The position numbers and the translations under genes were made by a program. From Pontibacter liquoris (GTDB taxonomy: Bacteria; Bacteroidota; Bacteroidia; Cytophagales; Hymenobacteraceae), in contig NZ_JALEBG010000001.1 of the NCBI RefSeq assembly GCF_022758235.1, positions 248,001 through 312,000 on the forward strand: a DNA stretch of 64,000 nt. The letters are read 5' to 3'. The notes under the pieces were generated by a model. That model saw only the letters and a list, made by a program, of their open reading frames with translations. It had not been told where the DNA came from and ran no database searches. This document shows, piece after piece, positions 25,868 to 34,162 of this stretch (within the stretch, counting starts at the first letter, position 1; every line of letters begins with the position of its first letter).

Positions 25868-25875
25868 TATATTTG
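25868..25875 (+). promoter_or_regulatory. -7 promoter box TATATTTG
   Basis: Exact TAnnTTTG match about 17 bases before the TTG start of the mini-lipoprotein. The -33 element is not clear. Confidence 0.45.
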
Positions 25876-25892
25876 CAACAAAGTTAGTCGTT

Positions 25893-26048
25893 TTGAAGAA
25901 GATAATTTCATACCTGATCTTAGTGTGTTTTCTGGCCACCGGCTCGCTGGCAGGTTGCACGACCAAAACACCGCAGCAGAAAAAAACGGCCCATCTCAAA
26001 CGTAAAAGCAAGCTCGGCAACCTGCCCTGCCCCTGCGACTCTAATTAA
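25893..26048 (+). CDS. TTG-started mini-lipoprotein with PCPC tail
   Basis: 51 residues translated from TTG at 25893: (M)KKIISYLILVCFLATGSLAG then C (residue 22), a full signal peptide with lipobox SLAGC. A basic mature part (TPQQKKTAHLKRKSKLG) follows, with a terminal NLPCPCDSN. No ATG is available in frame, and a TATATTTG box ends 17 bases upstream, so a TTG start with a very short leader is the best reading. The two C-terminal cysteines suggest metal binding or disulfide formation. It lies 19 bases upstream of cmk and may share its transcript. Confidence 0.6.
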   Translation: MKKIISYLILVCFLATGSLAGCTTKTPQQKKTAHLKRKSKLGNLPCPCDSN

Positions 26049-26067
26049 TCCTGTTTACCTGTAAATA

Positions 26068-26778
26068 ATGAAGAAGATAGTAATCGCGTTAGACGGCCAT
26101 TCCTCGTGCGGTAAAAGTACCACAGCCAAAAGAGTGGCAGCAGAACTCGGCTACGCCTACATCGATACCGGCGCCATGTACCGGGCGGTTACCTTATACT
26201 TTCTTCAAAACCACGTTTCGCTCACAAACCCCAAAGAGATAAACGACGCCCTGCAGCACATCGATATCTCGTTTCATTATAACCCAAAAAACGGCCGTAA
26301 CGAAACCTACCTCAATGGCCTGAACGTGGAAGACGAGATCCGCAAAATGTATATCTCCAACCAGGTGAGCGAAGTGAGCGTAGTGCCTGAAGTGCGCCAT
26401 GCCATGGTAGCCCAGCAACAAAAGATGGGCCGCAAACGGGGCGTGGTGATGGACGGGCGCGATATAGGCACGGCTGTTTTTCCGGATGCGGAAGTGAAAA
26501 TATACATGACCGCGGATGTGGATACGCGTGCCCGCCGCCGGCAGATGGAGTTATTGGAAAAGAGCCAACTCGTAAACCTGGAGGAAATCCGGGCGAACCT
26601 GCAGAAGCGCGACCACATCGACTCTACCCGCAAGGAGAGCCCGCTGCGCCGCGCCGAAGATGCCGACCTGCTCGATACCTCGTACATGACGGTAGACGAA
26701 CAGGTAGATTTTGTGCTGCAAAAAGTTGCTTCCAAGATACTGGAAGAAGCCCATGCAGTTAAACGGAACGAAGCGTAA
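26068..26778 (+). CDS. cmk: Cytidylate kinase
   Basis: 236 residues. P-loop DGHSSCGKSTTAKR at the N-terminus, YIDTGAMYRAVTLY, VVMDGRDIGTAVFPDAEVK, TRARRRQMEL and the DHIDSTRKESPLRRAEDADLLD lid/NMP-binding motif, seen in pieces no longer than quoted here. It phosphorylates CMP/dCMP for nucleotide synthesis. Four bases precede ispH, so the two are probably cotranscribed, an arrangement recurring in many bacteria. Confidence 0.96.
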   Translation: MKKIVIALDGHSSCGKSTTAKRVAAELGYAYIDTGAMYRAVTLYFLQNHVSLTNPKEINDALQHIDISFHYNPKNGRNETYLNGLNVEDEIRKMYISNQVSEVSVVPEVRHAMVAQQQKMGRKRGVVMDGRDIGTAVFPDAEVKIYMTADVDTRARRRQMELLEKSQLVNLEEIRANLQKRDHIDSTRKESPLRRAEDADLLDTSYMTVDEQVDFVLQKVASKILEEAHAVKRNEA

Positions 26779-26781
26779 GAC

Positions 26782-27675
26782 ATGAACATTACGATAGACA
26801 AAAATTCAGGCTACTGCTTTGGCGTTGAGTTCGCCATCCAGATGGCCGAGGATGAAATGGAAACCTGCGACGAGCTGTATTGCCTCGGCGATATTGTACA
26901 CAATGGCATGGAGGTGCAACGCCTCTACGAAAAAGGCCTCCGCATTATTGACCGTCAGCAGCTCGAAGAGTTGCATGATTGCAAGGTGCTGATCCGGGCG
27001 CACGGCGAGCCGCCTGAAACTTACCGCGTAGCGCTGGAAAACAATATCGAGCTCATCGATGCCTCCTGCCCTGTGGTGCTGAAGCTGCAGAACCGCGTAA
27101 AGCACGCCTTCGACAGCAAGCGCAACGACAATGGCCAGATCGTGATCTACGGGCAGGTGGGGCATGCCGAAGTGATCGGCCTGGCCGGACAGACCCGCGA
27201 CGAAGCCATCATCGTCACCACCGAAGCCGACCTGGATAAAATTGATTTCAAACGGCCCGTTACGCTCTTTAGCCAGACCACCAAGAGCACCAAAGGCTTT
27301 TACCACATCAAGGCTTTAATTGAGGAACGCATCCGGCAGGCGAACCAAGACAGCACGCTACCCGACTTTGACGCCAACGACAGCATCTGCCGCCAGGTAT
27401 CGAACCGCGAGCCGCAACTGGCCCGCTTTGCCACCGAGCACGACGTGCTGGTTTTTGTAAGCGGCAAAAAAAGCTCTAACGGTAAGGCGCTCTACAGCGT
27501 ATGCAAGCAGCATAACCCCAACAGCTACTTTATCGAGAACGAAGAAGAGCTGGAGCGGGCGTGGTTTGCCAATGCCCAAAGCGTGGGTATCTGCGGCGCC
27601 ACCTCTACCCCCATGTGGCTCATGGAGCAGGTAGCCAGGGGTATTGCCGCTTTCGATACGGCCGCCGTTCAGTAA
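26782..27675 (+). CDS. ispH: 4-hydroxy-3-methylbut-2-enyl diphosphate reductase
   Basis: 297 residues. Three iron-sulfur cysteines are present: C12 (GYCFGVEFA), C96 (DASCPVV) and C203 (DSICRQVSNRE). Substrate-binding RAHGEPP, GQVGHAEVIG, SQTTKST, GATSTPMWLME also fit. This is the last step of the MEP isoprenoid pathway, making IPP and DMAPP. Tight operon with cmk; a rho-independent hairpin follows at 27714. Confidence 0.96.
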   Translation: MNITIDKNSGYCFGVEFAIQMAEDEMETCDELYCLGDIVHNGMEVQRLYEKGLRIIDRQQLEELHDCKVLIRAHGEPPETYRVALENNIELIDASCPVVLKLQNRVKHAFDSKRNDNGQIVIYGQVGHAEVIGLAGQTRDEAIIVTTEADLDKIDFKRPVTLFSQTTKSTKGFYHIKALIEERIRQANQDSTLPDFDANDSICRQVSNREPQLARFATEHDVLVFVSGKKSSNGKALYSVCKQHNPNSYFIENEEELERAWFANAQSVGICGATSTPMWLMEQVARGIAAFDTAAVQ

Positions 27676-27713
27676 ACGCAGCGCTTATACTATACAGCAA
27701 TTTTGCTACATTT

Positions 27714-27741
27714 AGGCTTTGCTCCGGCAAAGCCTTTTTTG
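27714..27741 (+). terminator. Terminator of cmk-ispH
   Basis: AGGCTTTG (27714-27721) pairs with CAAAGCCT (27728-27735), loop CTCCGG, then six T. The DUF502 gene starts 12 bases further. Confidence 0.85.
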
Positions 27742-27753
27742 TGACTTCACCCA

Positions 27754-28296
27754 ATGAAACGATTATTCCGCTATTTTTTGAACGGGCTGCTGATCATGGC
27801 GCCTATTACGATTACGATCTGGATCGTGGTGGCCGTGATCGACTGGCTCGATTCCCTTTTTGCCCTCGGCATACCGGGGCTGGGCATCCTGCTGATGGTG
27901 CTGCTGCTTACGCTGGTGGGCTTTATCGGCTCTTCCTTTTTTGTAAAGCCTTTCTTCATCATCATGGAGCGCATGCTAACCAAAGTGCCGCTGGTGAGCA
28001 TTATCTATACAAGTATAAAAGACCTGTTTGATGCCTTTGTAGGCGATAACCAGAAGTTTAACAAGCCGGTGCTGGTAAAGATGGCGGAAGACTCGGATAA
28101 CCTGAAACTGGGTTTTGTAACGCAGGACGCGCTGACAAGTATAATGATCGAGGACAGGGTGGCGGTATACTTTCCGCACTCTTATAACTTCTCGGGGGAG
28201 CTGTTTCTGATCCCGGCCCGAAACGTAACCTACCTGGACCTGCCAAGCAGCGAAGTGATGAAATTTATCGTATCAGGCGGCGTTTCTAAACTTTAA
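27754..28296 (+). CDS. DUF502 membrane protein
   Basis: 180 residues with two N-terminal helices (about 7-30 and 43-70), then the DUF502 soluble part: PLVSIIYTSIKDLFDAF, KLGFVTQDA, VAVYFPHSYNFSGELFLIPA. An N-terminal PITITIWIVV motif and the P-G rich turn between helices are typical. Function not established. Two S-I codon pairs are AGT ATA (28012, 28138). Confidence 0.88.
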   Translation: MKRLFRYFLNGLLIMAPITITIWIVVAVIDWLDSLFALGIPGLGILLMVLLLTLVGFIGSSFFVKPFFIIMERMLTKVPLVSIIYTSIKDLFDAFVGDNQKFNKPVLVKMAEDSDNLKLGFVTQDALTSIMIEDRVAVYFPHSYNFSGELFLIPARNVTYLDLPSSEVMKFIVSGGVSKL

Positions 28297-28534
28297 GGAG
28301 TTAGAAAGTTAGAAGGTTATAAAGTTAAAAAGTGATAAAAAATGATTTATACTTTGCCTTTCCTAGCGCAAGCGTCCGCTTGTGCCTCCCTGTTTTGAAC
28401 CAGTAGCTTTGGTAACTTGCAGACTGGGCACAAACGGACGCTAACGTCAGAGTGCGTATAAAACTGAGTGCCTTCAACTCTCTAACTTTCTAACCTTCTA
28501 ACTTTCTAACTTCCCAACTTTCTAACTTCCCCAA
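28297..28534. repeat. Intergenic repeat block between DUF502 and the alpha/beta hydrolase
   Basis: GTTAGAAA-type units in direct orientation at 28297-28335 and inverted at 28470-28525 flank a long imperfect inverted repeat (28371-28386 with 28426-28442, AGCGTCCGCTTGTGCC against its complement with one mismatch). Confidence 0.7.
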
Positions 28535-29344
28535 TTGCCTTACCTGCTCCATAACCGATCCAAGCTCCACTACCGCGTTATCGGGCACGGCAGCCGGGTA
28601 TTGCTGGCCTTTCATGGGTATGGGCAGAGCAGCGCCTATTACCAGCCAATGGAGAAAGCACTAGGCAGCGAGTACACGATCTACGCCTTCGACCTGTTCT
28701 TTCATGGGCACAGCCAGCTGCACAAGCATACCACGCCGCTTACCAAGGATTTGCTGCAGGCCTTTATAACGCACTTTTTAGACAAGTATAAAGTGGAGCG
28801 GTTCTCAGTAATGGCCTTTAGTATGGGCGGTAAGTTTGCCCTCACGCTGGCAGAGCGCATGCCCGAGCGCCTCGAGGAGCTGTTTCTGATCGCCCCGGAC
28901 GGCATCAGCACCAGTTTCTGGTACAACATTGCCACCTATCCTGGTTGGTTGCAGCAGCTCTTTAAGCGCACCGTGCTCAAGCCGGCGCCTTTCTTTACGC
29001 TGCTCCAGGTGCTGGGCAAGTATAACCTGGTGCACAAAAGCCTGGTGCGCTTTGCCCGTTTCCAGATGGATACCACCCCCAAACGCCTGCGCATCTACCG
29101 CAGCTGGATCGGCTTCCGTAACCTGTCCTTCGATATCCGCAACATTGTGGCGCAACTCAACAGGCACCAGGTGCCGGTCACCATGTTTCTGGGGGAGTTC
29201 GACCAGGTTATTTCGCCCCGGCGCGTGGGCGTTTTCGTAAAGGCGCTGACACATGGCAAGCTGGTGCTACTAAAAACGGGCCATACCCATTTGCTGCAGG
29301 AAGTAGCAGAGCTGCTGCACCGCAAACGCTCCGGAAATAACTAA
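28535..29344 (+). CDS. Alpha/beta hydrolase
   Basis: 269 residues. LLAFHGYGQSS (oxyanion region), FDLFFHGHS, nucleophile elbow MAFSMGGKFAL (Ser in F-S-M-G), GEFDQVISPR supplying the acid, and LLKTGHTHLL supplying the His complete the triad. No lid or targeting sequence that would define the substrate. The frame starts at TTG 28535 immediately after a GTTAGAAA-type repeat; no in-frame ATG exists near the N-terminal strand, so TTG is the likely start. Confidence 0.82.
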   Translation: MPYLLHNRSKLHYRVIGHGSRVLLAFHGYGQSSAYYQPMEKALGSEYTIYAFDLFFHGHSQLHKHTTPLTKDLLQAFITHFLDKYKVERFSVMAFSMGGKFALTLAERMPERLEELFLIAPDGISTSFWYNIATYPGWLQQLFKRTVLKPAPFFTLLQVLGKYNLVHKSLVRFARFQMDTTPKRLRIYRSWIGFRNLSFDIRNIVAQLNRHQVPVTMFLGEFDQVISPRRVGVFVKALTHGKLVLLKTGHTHLLQEVAELLHRKRSGNN

Positions 29345-29515
29345 CACCATAGCCCACTTTATACTTCTCCGGCAGCCCTGTTCCCGCAGCATCCCGACAA
29401 CATTGTATTTTTGTTGTAGTATACATAGCTTACAGTTCCGAAGCCCTGCCTGCAACAGGCACGGCTAGAGCTAAAAGCTATACTTTGTCGTCCTTCAATT
29501 TCAAACGATCACTTT

Positions 29516-30748
29516 ATGAAAAAACATTCTGGCCTCATCCTGTCCTTTATTACGATGATGGTTGTCAGCGTCGGCTGCTCAAGCAACGATACGTCTAACA
29601 AAGAGGAAGCTACTGCTAACAAAGAAGAAGTTACTAAAACCGGCCCAACGGAAAACCAGCAGGCCGAAACCGAGGAGCCAGCCGTAAGCCTGCCTTCGGG
29701 CCCTGTGGATAAAGACCTGGAGCGCATCAAACTGCCCGCTGGTTTCCGCATTGATTATTATGCCAAGGATGTGGAAAATGCCCGCTCCATGGCCATGAGC
29801 CCGTCCGGTATTCTGTTTGTGGGCACGCGCAGCAACGACAAGGTGTTTGCCGTGATCGACAAGGATAAAGACGGTAAAGCAGACGAAGTGGTAGTGGTAG
29901 CCTCAGGGCTGAACACGCCCAACGGAGTGGCCCTGAAAGACGGTGATCTTTATGTGGCCGAGATCAACCGCATCCTCCGGTACCGGGACATCGAAAACAC
30001 GTTCCGCAACAAACCCAAGTTTGAGGTAGTGAACGACAAGTTTCCGAGCGACGAGCACCACGGTTGGAAATACATCGCCTTCGGGCCCGATGGCAAATTA
30101 TACGTGCCGGTAGGAGCGCCCTGCAACATCTGCAAATCTGAAAAGCCTATCTACGCCTCCATTACCCGCATGAATGCCGATGGTACCGGGCTGGAAGTAT
30201 ACGCGGCAGGCGTGCGCAACAGTGTGGGCATGGACTGGAACCCGGCTACCAAAGCTTTATACTTTACCGACAATGGCCGCGACATGCTGGGCGATAACAC
30301 TCCGCCCGACGAGCTGAACCGCGCCACAGAAAAAGGCCAGAACTTTGGCTACCCCTACTGCCATGCCGGTACTATTTCAGATCCGGAGTTTGGCAAAGAG
30401 CACGACTGCAGCGAGTTTGTAAAGCCTGTCAGAACCCTGAGCCCGCACGGCGCCTCGCTGGGGCTTAAATTCTATACCGGCAACATGTTTCCGGCCGAGT
30501 ATAAGAACCAGATCTTTATTGCCGAGCACGGCTCCTGGAACCGCTCGCAAAAGATCGGCTACCGCCTGATGCTGGCCCGCCAGGACGCAAACGGCAATGT
30601 GACCAGCTATGAGCCTTTCGCGCAGGGCTGGCTGGAAGGCCAGAAGGAGTGGGGCCGCCCGGTAGATGTGCTCGTGATGAAAGACGGCTCGCTGCTGGTG
30701 TCTGATGATGCCAACAATGCCATCTACCGCATCACGTATTCTAAATAA
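29516..30748 (+). CDS. Sorbosone dehydrogenase-family (PQQ-type beta-propeller) lipoprotein
   Basis: 410 residues. Lipobox SVGCSS (Cys 21), an acidic low-complexity linker to about residue 65, then a six-bladed propeller of the glucose/sorbosone dehydrogenase family: GFRIDYYAKDVENARSMAMS, LFVGTRSNDKVFAV, GLNTPNGVAL, DEHHGWKYIAFGPDGKLYVP, AAGVRNSVGMDW, ELNRATEKGQNFGYPYCHAG, FIAEHGSWNRS, GRPVDVLV. It probably oxidises a sugar or aldehyde at the cell surface with PQQ. No PQQ biosynthesis genes are in the window. Confidence 0.88.
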   Translation: MKKHSGLILSFITMMVVSVGCSSNDTSNKEEATANKEEVTKTGPTENQQAETEEPAVSLPSGPVDKDLERIKLPAGFRIDYYAKDVENARSMAMSPSGILFVGTRSNDKVFAVIDKDKDGKADEVVVVASGLNTPNGVALKDGDLYVAEINRILRYRDIENTFRNKPKFEVVNDKFPSDEHHGWKYIAFGPDGKLYVPVGAPCNICKSEKPIYASITRMNADGTGLEVYAAGVRNSVGMDWNPATKALYFTDNGRDMLGDNTPPDELNRATEKGQNFGYPYCHAGTISDPEFGKEHDCSEFVKPVRTLSPHGASLGLKFYTGNMFPAEYKNQIFIAEHGSWNRSQKIGYRLMLARQDANGNVTSYEPFAQGWLEGQKEWGRPVDVLVMKDGSLLVSDDANNAIYRITYSK

Positions 30749-30768
30749 AACATGTCTGAATAAAGTAT

Positions 30769-30822
30769 GAATGCTGACTTATGATCCGGGTGGCTTCCAC
30801 CGCAATTCATAATTCAGCATTC
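30769..30822. repeat. Imperfect inverted repeat after the dehydrogenase
   Basis: GAATGCTGACTTATGA (from 30769) faces TCATAATTCAGCATTC (to 30822) with GGTGG/CCACC at the centre. Could act as a terminator although no long T run follows. Confidence 0.5.
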
Positions 30823-30856
30823 ATATTTGATAATTACCCCCTATCTTTAACCTCTG

Positions 30857-31339
30857 ATGAAAGAGGAAAACAGTAAAAAATCAAAACCTGTAAGAAAGGT
30901 GATCGGGCGGCGGGAGCTTGTTTCTTTTCCCGAGCTCGATATTGATGAAATTGAGGCCAAGATTGATACCGGCGCGTATACGTCAGCTATTCACTGCTCT
31001 GATATTCAGGAGGAAGTACTGGCTGACGGCACCCGCATCATCAGCCTGGATTTGCTGGACCCCTCTCATCCGCAGTATAACCACAAGCGGCTGCATTTTG
31101 CCGAGTATAACCTGCGCGCTATAAAGAGCTCTTTCGGCGAGGTGCAGGAGCGGTTCGTGATCCGGACCAGGATCAAGTTTTTTGAAGAAGAGATTGAAGC
31201 AGAGTTTTCCCTCTCAGACCGTAGCGACATGAAGTACCCGGTGCTGATCGGGCGCAAGTTGCTCCGGGGGCGCTTTGTGGTGGATGTGGCCCGCAAGAAT
31301 GTTGCCCGCAAGTATAAAATCAAACAGAAAAAGAAATAA
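30857..31339 (+). CDS. Retropepsin-like aspartic protease (RimB/ATP-dependent zinc protease family)
   Basis: 160 residues. The core IGRRELVSFPELDIDEIEAK then IDTGAYTSAIHC has the DTGAxTS aspartic-protease signature, and PVLIGRKLLRGRFVVD matches the family's second conserved strand. The family was named an ATP-dependent zinc protease but is retropepsin-like. It is the first gene of a tight operon with rimK (9-base gap) and an AstE-like gene. This trio recurs in bacteria and suggests control or trimming of RimK products. The C-terminus is very basic (KYKIKQKKK). Confidence 0.88.
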   Translation: MKEENSKKSKPVRKVIGRRELVSFPELDIDEIEAKIDTGAYTSAIHCSDIQEEVLADGTRIISLDLLDPSHPQYNHKRLHFAEYNLRAIKSSFGEVQERFVIRTRIKFFEEEIEAEFSLSDRSDMKYPVLIGRKLLRGRFVVDVARKNVARKYKIKQKKK

Positions 31340-31348
31340 ACAGCCTAT

Positions 31349-32251
31349 ATGAAGATCGCTATTCTCTCCCGTAACCCAAAGCTCTATTCTACCCGCCGGT
31401 TGGTAGAAGCAGCCGAGCAACGGGGGCATCAGGCTATCGTACTCGACCACTTGCGTTGCGACCTTGTTATTGAGCAGGGCGACCCGCACATTTTATATAA
31501 AGGCGAGCGCCTTACCGGTGTAGACGTAATTATTCCGCGCATTGGCGCCTCGGTTACGTTTTATGGCACAGCCGTGGTGCGCCAGTTCGAAATGATGAAA
31601 ATAAAAAGCGCCGTGGACTCACAGGCCATTGTGCGCTCGCGCGATAAGCTGCGCTCGTTCCAGATTCTGGGCAGGGCCAAGCTGGGTATGCCCAAAACAG
31701 CCTTTACTAACTACTCTAAAAACACCTCGGAGCTGGTAAGAGAAGTAGGTGGCGCGCCGCTGGTGATCAAACTGCTGGAAGGCACGCAAGGCCTTGGCGT
31801 GGTGCTGGCAGAAACGCAAAAAGCCGCCGAGTCGGTGATTGAAGCCTTTCATAACCTCAAAGCCCGCATTATTGTGCAGGAATTTATCTCCGAAGCCGGT
31901 GGTGCCGATATCCGGGCGTTTGTAGTGAACGGCGAAGTGGTGGGCGCCATGAAGCGGCAGGGCAAAGAAGGCGAGTTTCGTTCTAACCTGCACCGCGGCG
32001 GCAAAGCCATGCTCATCAAACTAACGCGACAGGAAAAAGCGGCCGCTCTGCTGGCTGCCAAATCGCTGGGCCTGGGTATAGCCGGGGTAGACATGCTGCA
32101 GTCCAAGCGCGGGCCGCTTATCCTGGAAGTGAACTCCTCGCCGGGACTGGAAGGCATCGAAAAGGCTACTCAGAAAGATATTGCCGCCAAAATTATCCAA
32201 TATGTAGAAGGGCTTGCCCAGCGGAAGTCTAAAAAGAGCGTACAGGAATAG
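31349..32251 (+). CDS. rimK: RimK-family alpha-L-glutamate ligase (ATP-grasp)
   Basis: 300 residues. N-terminal [20 protein letters not shown] and [14 protein letters not shown]-grasp core [50 protein letters not shown], and metal-binding [15 protein letters not shown]. coli RimK adds glutamates to ribosomal protein S6; homologues make poly-glutamate or modify other peptides. The target here is unknown. Middle gene of the retropepsin-rimK-AstE operon. Confidence 0.92.
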   Translation: MKIAILSRNPKLYSTRRLVEAAEQRGHQAIVLDHLRCDLVIEQGDPHILYKGERLTGVDVIIPRIGASVTFYGTAVVRQFEMMKIKSAVDSQAIVRSRDKLRSFQILGRAKLGMPKTAFTNYSKNTSELVREVGGAPLVIKLLEGTQGLGVVLAETQKAAESVIEAFHNLKARIIVQEFISEAGGADIRAFVVNGEVVGAMKRQGKEGEFRSNLHRGGKAMLIKLTRQEKAAALLAAKSLGLGIAGVDMLQSKRGPLILEVNSSPGLEGIEKATQKDIAAKIIQYVEGLAQRKSKKSVQE

Positions 32252-32252
32252 C

Positions 32253-33194
32253 ATGCCCGAAACGATCGTTATCAACGGCAAAAGCATTGACCGGGGTGAA
32301 AAGGTGCTCACCAAGCTGGTGATCAGCAAGTTGCCCAGCGGTACCGTGATCGAGATCCCGGTTTATGTGTTCCGCTCGGTGCACGATGGCCCGGTGGTAT
32401 TGCTGATGGCTGGCATGCACGGCGACGAGGTAAATGGCACCGAGATCATTCGCCGGATGCTTTCCAAAAAGATGCTCTACCCGCTCAAAGGCACCATCAT
32501 TGCCATTCCCATACTTAATATTTACGGCTTTCTGAATTTCTCGCGCGAGGTGCCCGACGGCAAAGATGTGAACCGCAGCTTTCCGGGTAACCGCGATGGC
32601 TCGCTGGCCAGCCGTGTGGCGCACCGCTTTATGAAAGAGATCATGCCCTACGTGGATTATGGCCTGGACTTTCATACCGGTGGTTCGAGCCGCGCCAATT
32701 ACCCGCAGATCCGGTGTGTGCTCAACGATTTTAAGAACGAGGAACTGGCCCGTGCCTTTGCGCCCCCGTTTATTCTGAACGCCGCTTACCGGCAGGGATC
32801 GCTGCGCAAGGAAGCGGCAAAATTAAACAAGCCTATTCTGGTGTATGAGACCGGCGAGAGCCTGCGCTTTGATGAAAATGGCATTGCCCTGGGAATTGAG
32901 GGCACCTGCCGGGTGTTGCACCACCTGGGCATGACGGCAAACCGCGCCACCCCCTTGGGCCCGCCGGTGATGTGCATGAAAGATCTTTGGTTGCGGGCCA
33001 AGAACGCCGGCCTTTGGCGCAGCTTTGTACCGCTGGGCGGGTACGTTAAAAAGAATCAGTACATCGGCAGCATCACCGACCCCTATGGCGAAATGGAAGT
33101 ACGCCTGAACGCCCCGGCTACCGGATACGTAGTAGGGCTGCAGAACATGCCGGTAGTCAACCAGGGCGACGCACTGATGCACATTGCGTTTTGA
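32253..33194 (+). CDS. Succinylglutamate desuccinylase/aspartoacylase (AstE/AspA)-like metallohydrolase
   Basis: 313 residues from ATG 32253, one base after the rimK stop. The M14-type zinc motif is MAGMHGDEVNGTE (His and Glu ligands) with a later DFHTGG (His ligand), then CVLND and YETGESLRF (catalytic Glu). A C-terminal beta-rich part (AKNAGLWRSFVPLGGYVKKN...PVVNQGDALMHIAF) is usual for the family. Its coupling to rimK suggests deacylation or de-glutamylation of the same substrate; it is probably not the arginine-catabolic AstE. The frame from 32214 overlaps rimK and is rejected. Confidence 0.88.
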   Translation: MPETIVINGKSIDRGEKVLTKLVISKLPSGTVIEIPVYVFRSVHDGPVVLLMAGMHGDEVNGTEIIRRMLSKKMLYPLKGTIIAIPILNIYGFLNFSREVPDGKDVNRSFPGNRDGSLASRVAHRFMKEIMPYVDYGLDFHTGGSSRANYPQIRCVLNDFKNEELARAFAPPFILNAAYRQGSLRKEAAKLNKPILVYETGESLRFDENGIALGIEGTCRVLHHLGMTANRATPLGPPVMCMKDLWLRAKNAGLWRSFVPLGGYVKKNQYIGSITDPYGEMEVRLNAPATGYVVGLQNMPVVNQGDALMHIAF

Positions 33195-33461
33195 GGGGTT
33201 GAATTGCTGGTTGTTAGTTGTTTATTGCTGTATTGTTTAATGGTTAAATTGCTGGGGTGTTGTATGAACCCGAGCTGGCGCAAGTGTTCAGCGCAGCGTT
33301 ACTTGTGCCTTCGTATGGGGAAAGTCTTCATACTTGCGTGAGCCATACTTTATACTTCTCTGCTCGTTCGGGTTTGCAAACCGAGAGTATGTTGTTACAA
33401 GGATTTGTAATCCGGCTTTATACTTACCGCTGCATTTACACTTGCTGCTAAACCGGAATAT
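33195..33461. repeat. Intergenic block of short palindromic repeats
   Basis: No gene. Contains T/G-rich GTTGAATTGCTG-like units (33195-33255), an imperfect hairpin GGCGCAAGT/ACTTGTGCC (33277-33309), the palindrome GGTTTGCAAACC (33371-33382), GGATTTGTAATCC (33401-33413), and two TATACTT sites. Confidence 0.6.
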
Positions 33462-33506
33462 AAAAAGAGAGGCCCCGCTACAAGTATAGCGGGGCCTCTC
33501 TTTTTT
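33462..33506. terminator. Strong terminator with AAGTATA across its loop
   Basis: A 19-bp perfect stem (33462-33480 with 33487-33505), loop CAAGTA continuing into TAGCG, so AAGTATA spans the loop-stem border. Lies between the AstE-like gene and the convergent OMP gene. Confidence 0.88.
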
Positions 33507-33558
33507 ATCTAATTATTGATTCAACAATCAACAATTTAGCCATTCAACAATTCAACCT

Positions 33559-34053
33559 TTAGAACACATAGCGTACGTGCAGGGCGGTATCCCAGAAGCC
33601 GCCACCACGCGGTATGTTGATGTAAGGCTTCACGTCGGCACCAATGGTGAACGGAATGTCGCGGATGTAATATTCCAGGCCCAGTACGCCGTCTACCCCT
33701 ACACCCATCACGTTGTCATCGTAGTAGCGGTCATGCTTGCGGTCATAATAGTAATGGCCGTCGTAAAAGCCGATGTGGCCACCCAGGCCATAGTACCATT
33801 GCAGGCCGCTTGTGTTAAAAGCCTGTGCATGCTTTTCGTATAGCACGGTGATAACGGTGCCTCTATACTTGAAGCTGGTGCTGATGATGCCTTCGATGGC
33901 AGCATCGCTCTTAATAAAATGCTTGATGGTAAGGCCCGAGGCTGCACCACCTCTTAAACCGATACCGGTGCTGTAACCACTCTGCGCCCGGGCACTTAAA
34001 GCTACTGAAAGCACCAGCATGAGGGCAAATAAACTGCGGAAAAGTATTTTCAT
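33559..34053 (-). CDS. Small outer-membrane beta-barrel protein
   Basis: 164 residues with signal peptide MKILFRSLFALMLVLSVALS ending ARAQ. The mature part alternates in the manner of an eight-stranded barrel (YSTGIGLRGGAASGLTIKHF, VITVLYEKHAQAF, GLQWYYGLGGHIGF, GLEYYIRDIPFTIGADVKPY) and ends in aromatic WDTALHVRYVF, a C-terminal barrel signal. A Tyr/Asp/His-rich loop (YYYDRKHDRYYDD) may bind metal. Function unknown. Confidence 0.82.
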   Translation of the reverse strand: MKILFRSLFALMLVLSVALSARAQSGYSTGIGLRGGAASGLTIKHFIKSDAAIEGIISTSFKYRGTVITVLYEKHAQAFNTSGLQWYYGLGGHIGFYDGHYYYDRKHDRYYDDNVMGVGVDGVLGLEYYIRDIPFTIGADVKPYINIPRGGGFWDTALHVRYVF

Positions 34054-34162
34054 GAACGTTATAAAGGGTTAAAAGTGCGTTGGCCGCAGCTGTGAGATAT
34101 GCCTTGGCTACTACAAAATTAAAACTTCTAACGAAGTATCCTGCTTTTATTGTACCGCTGAT

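Noticed and set aside
32253-33194. True AstE of arginine catabolism
   Set aside because: No astA, astB, astC or astD genes are nearby; the gene is bound to rimK and a retropepsin-like protease.
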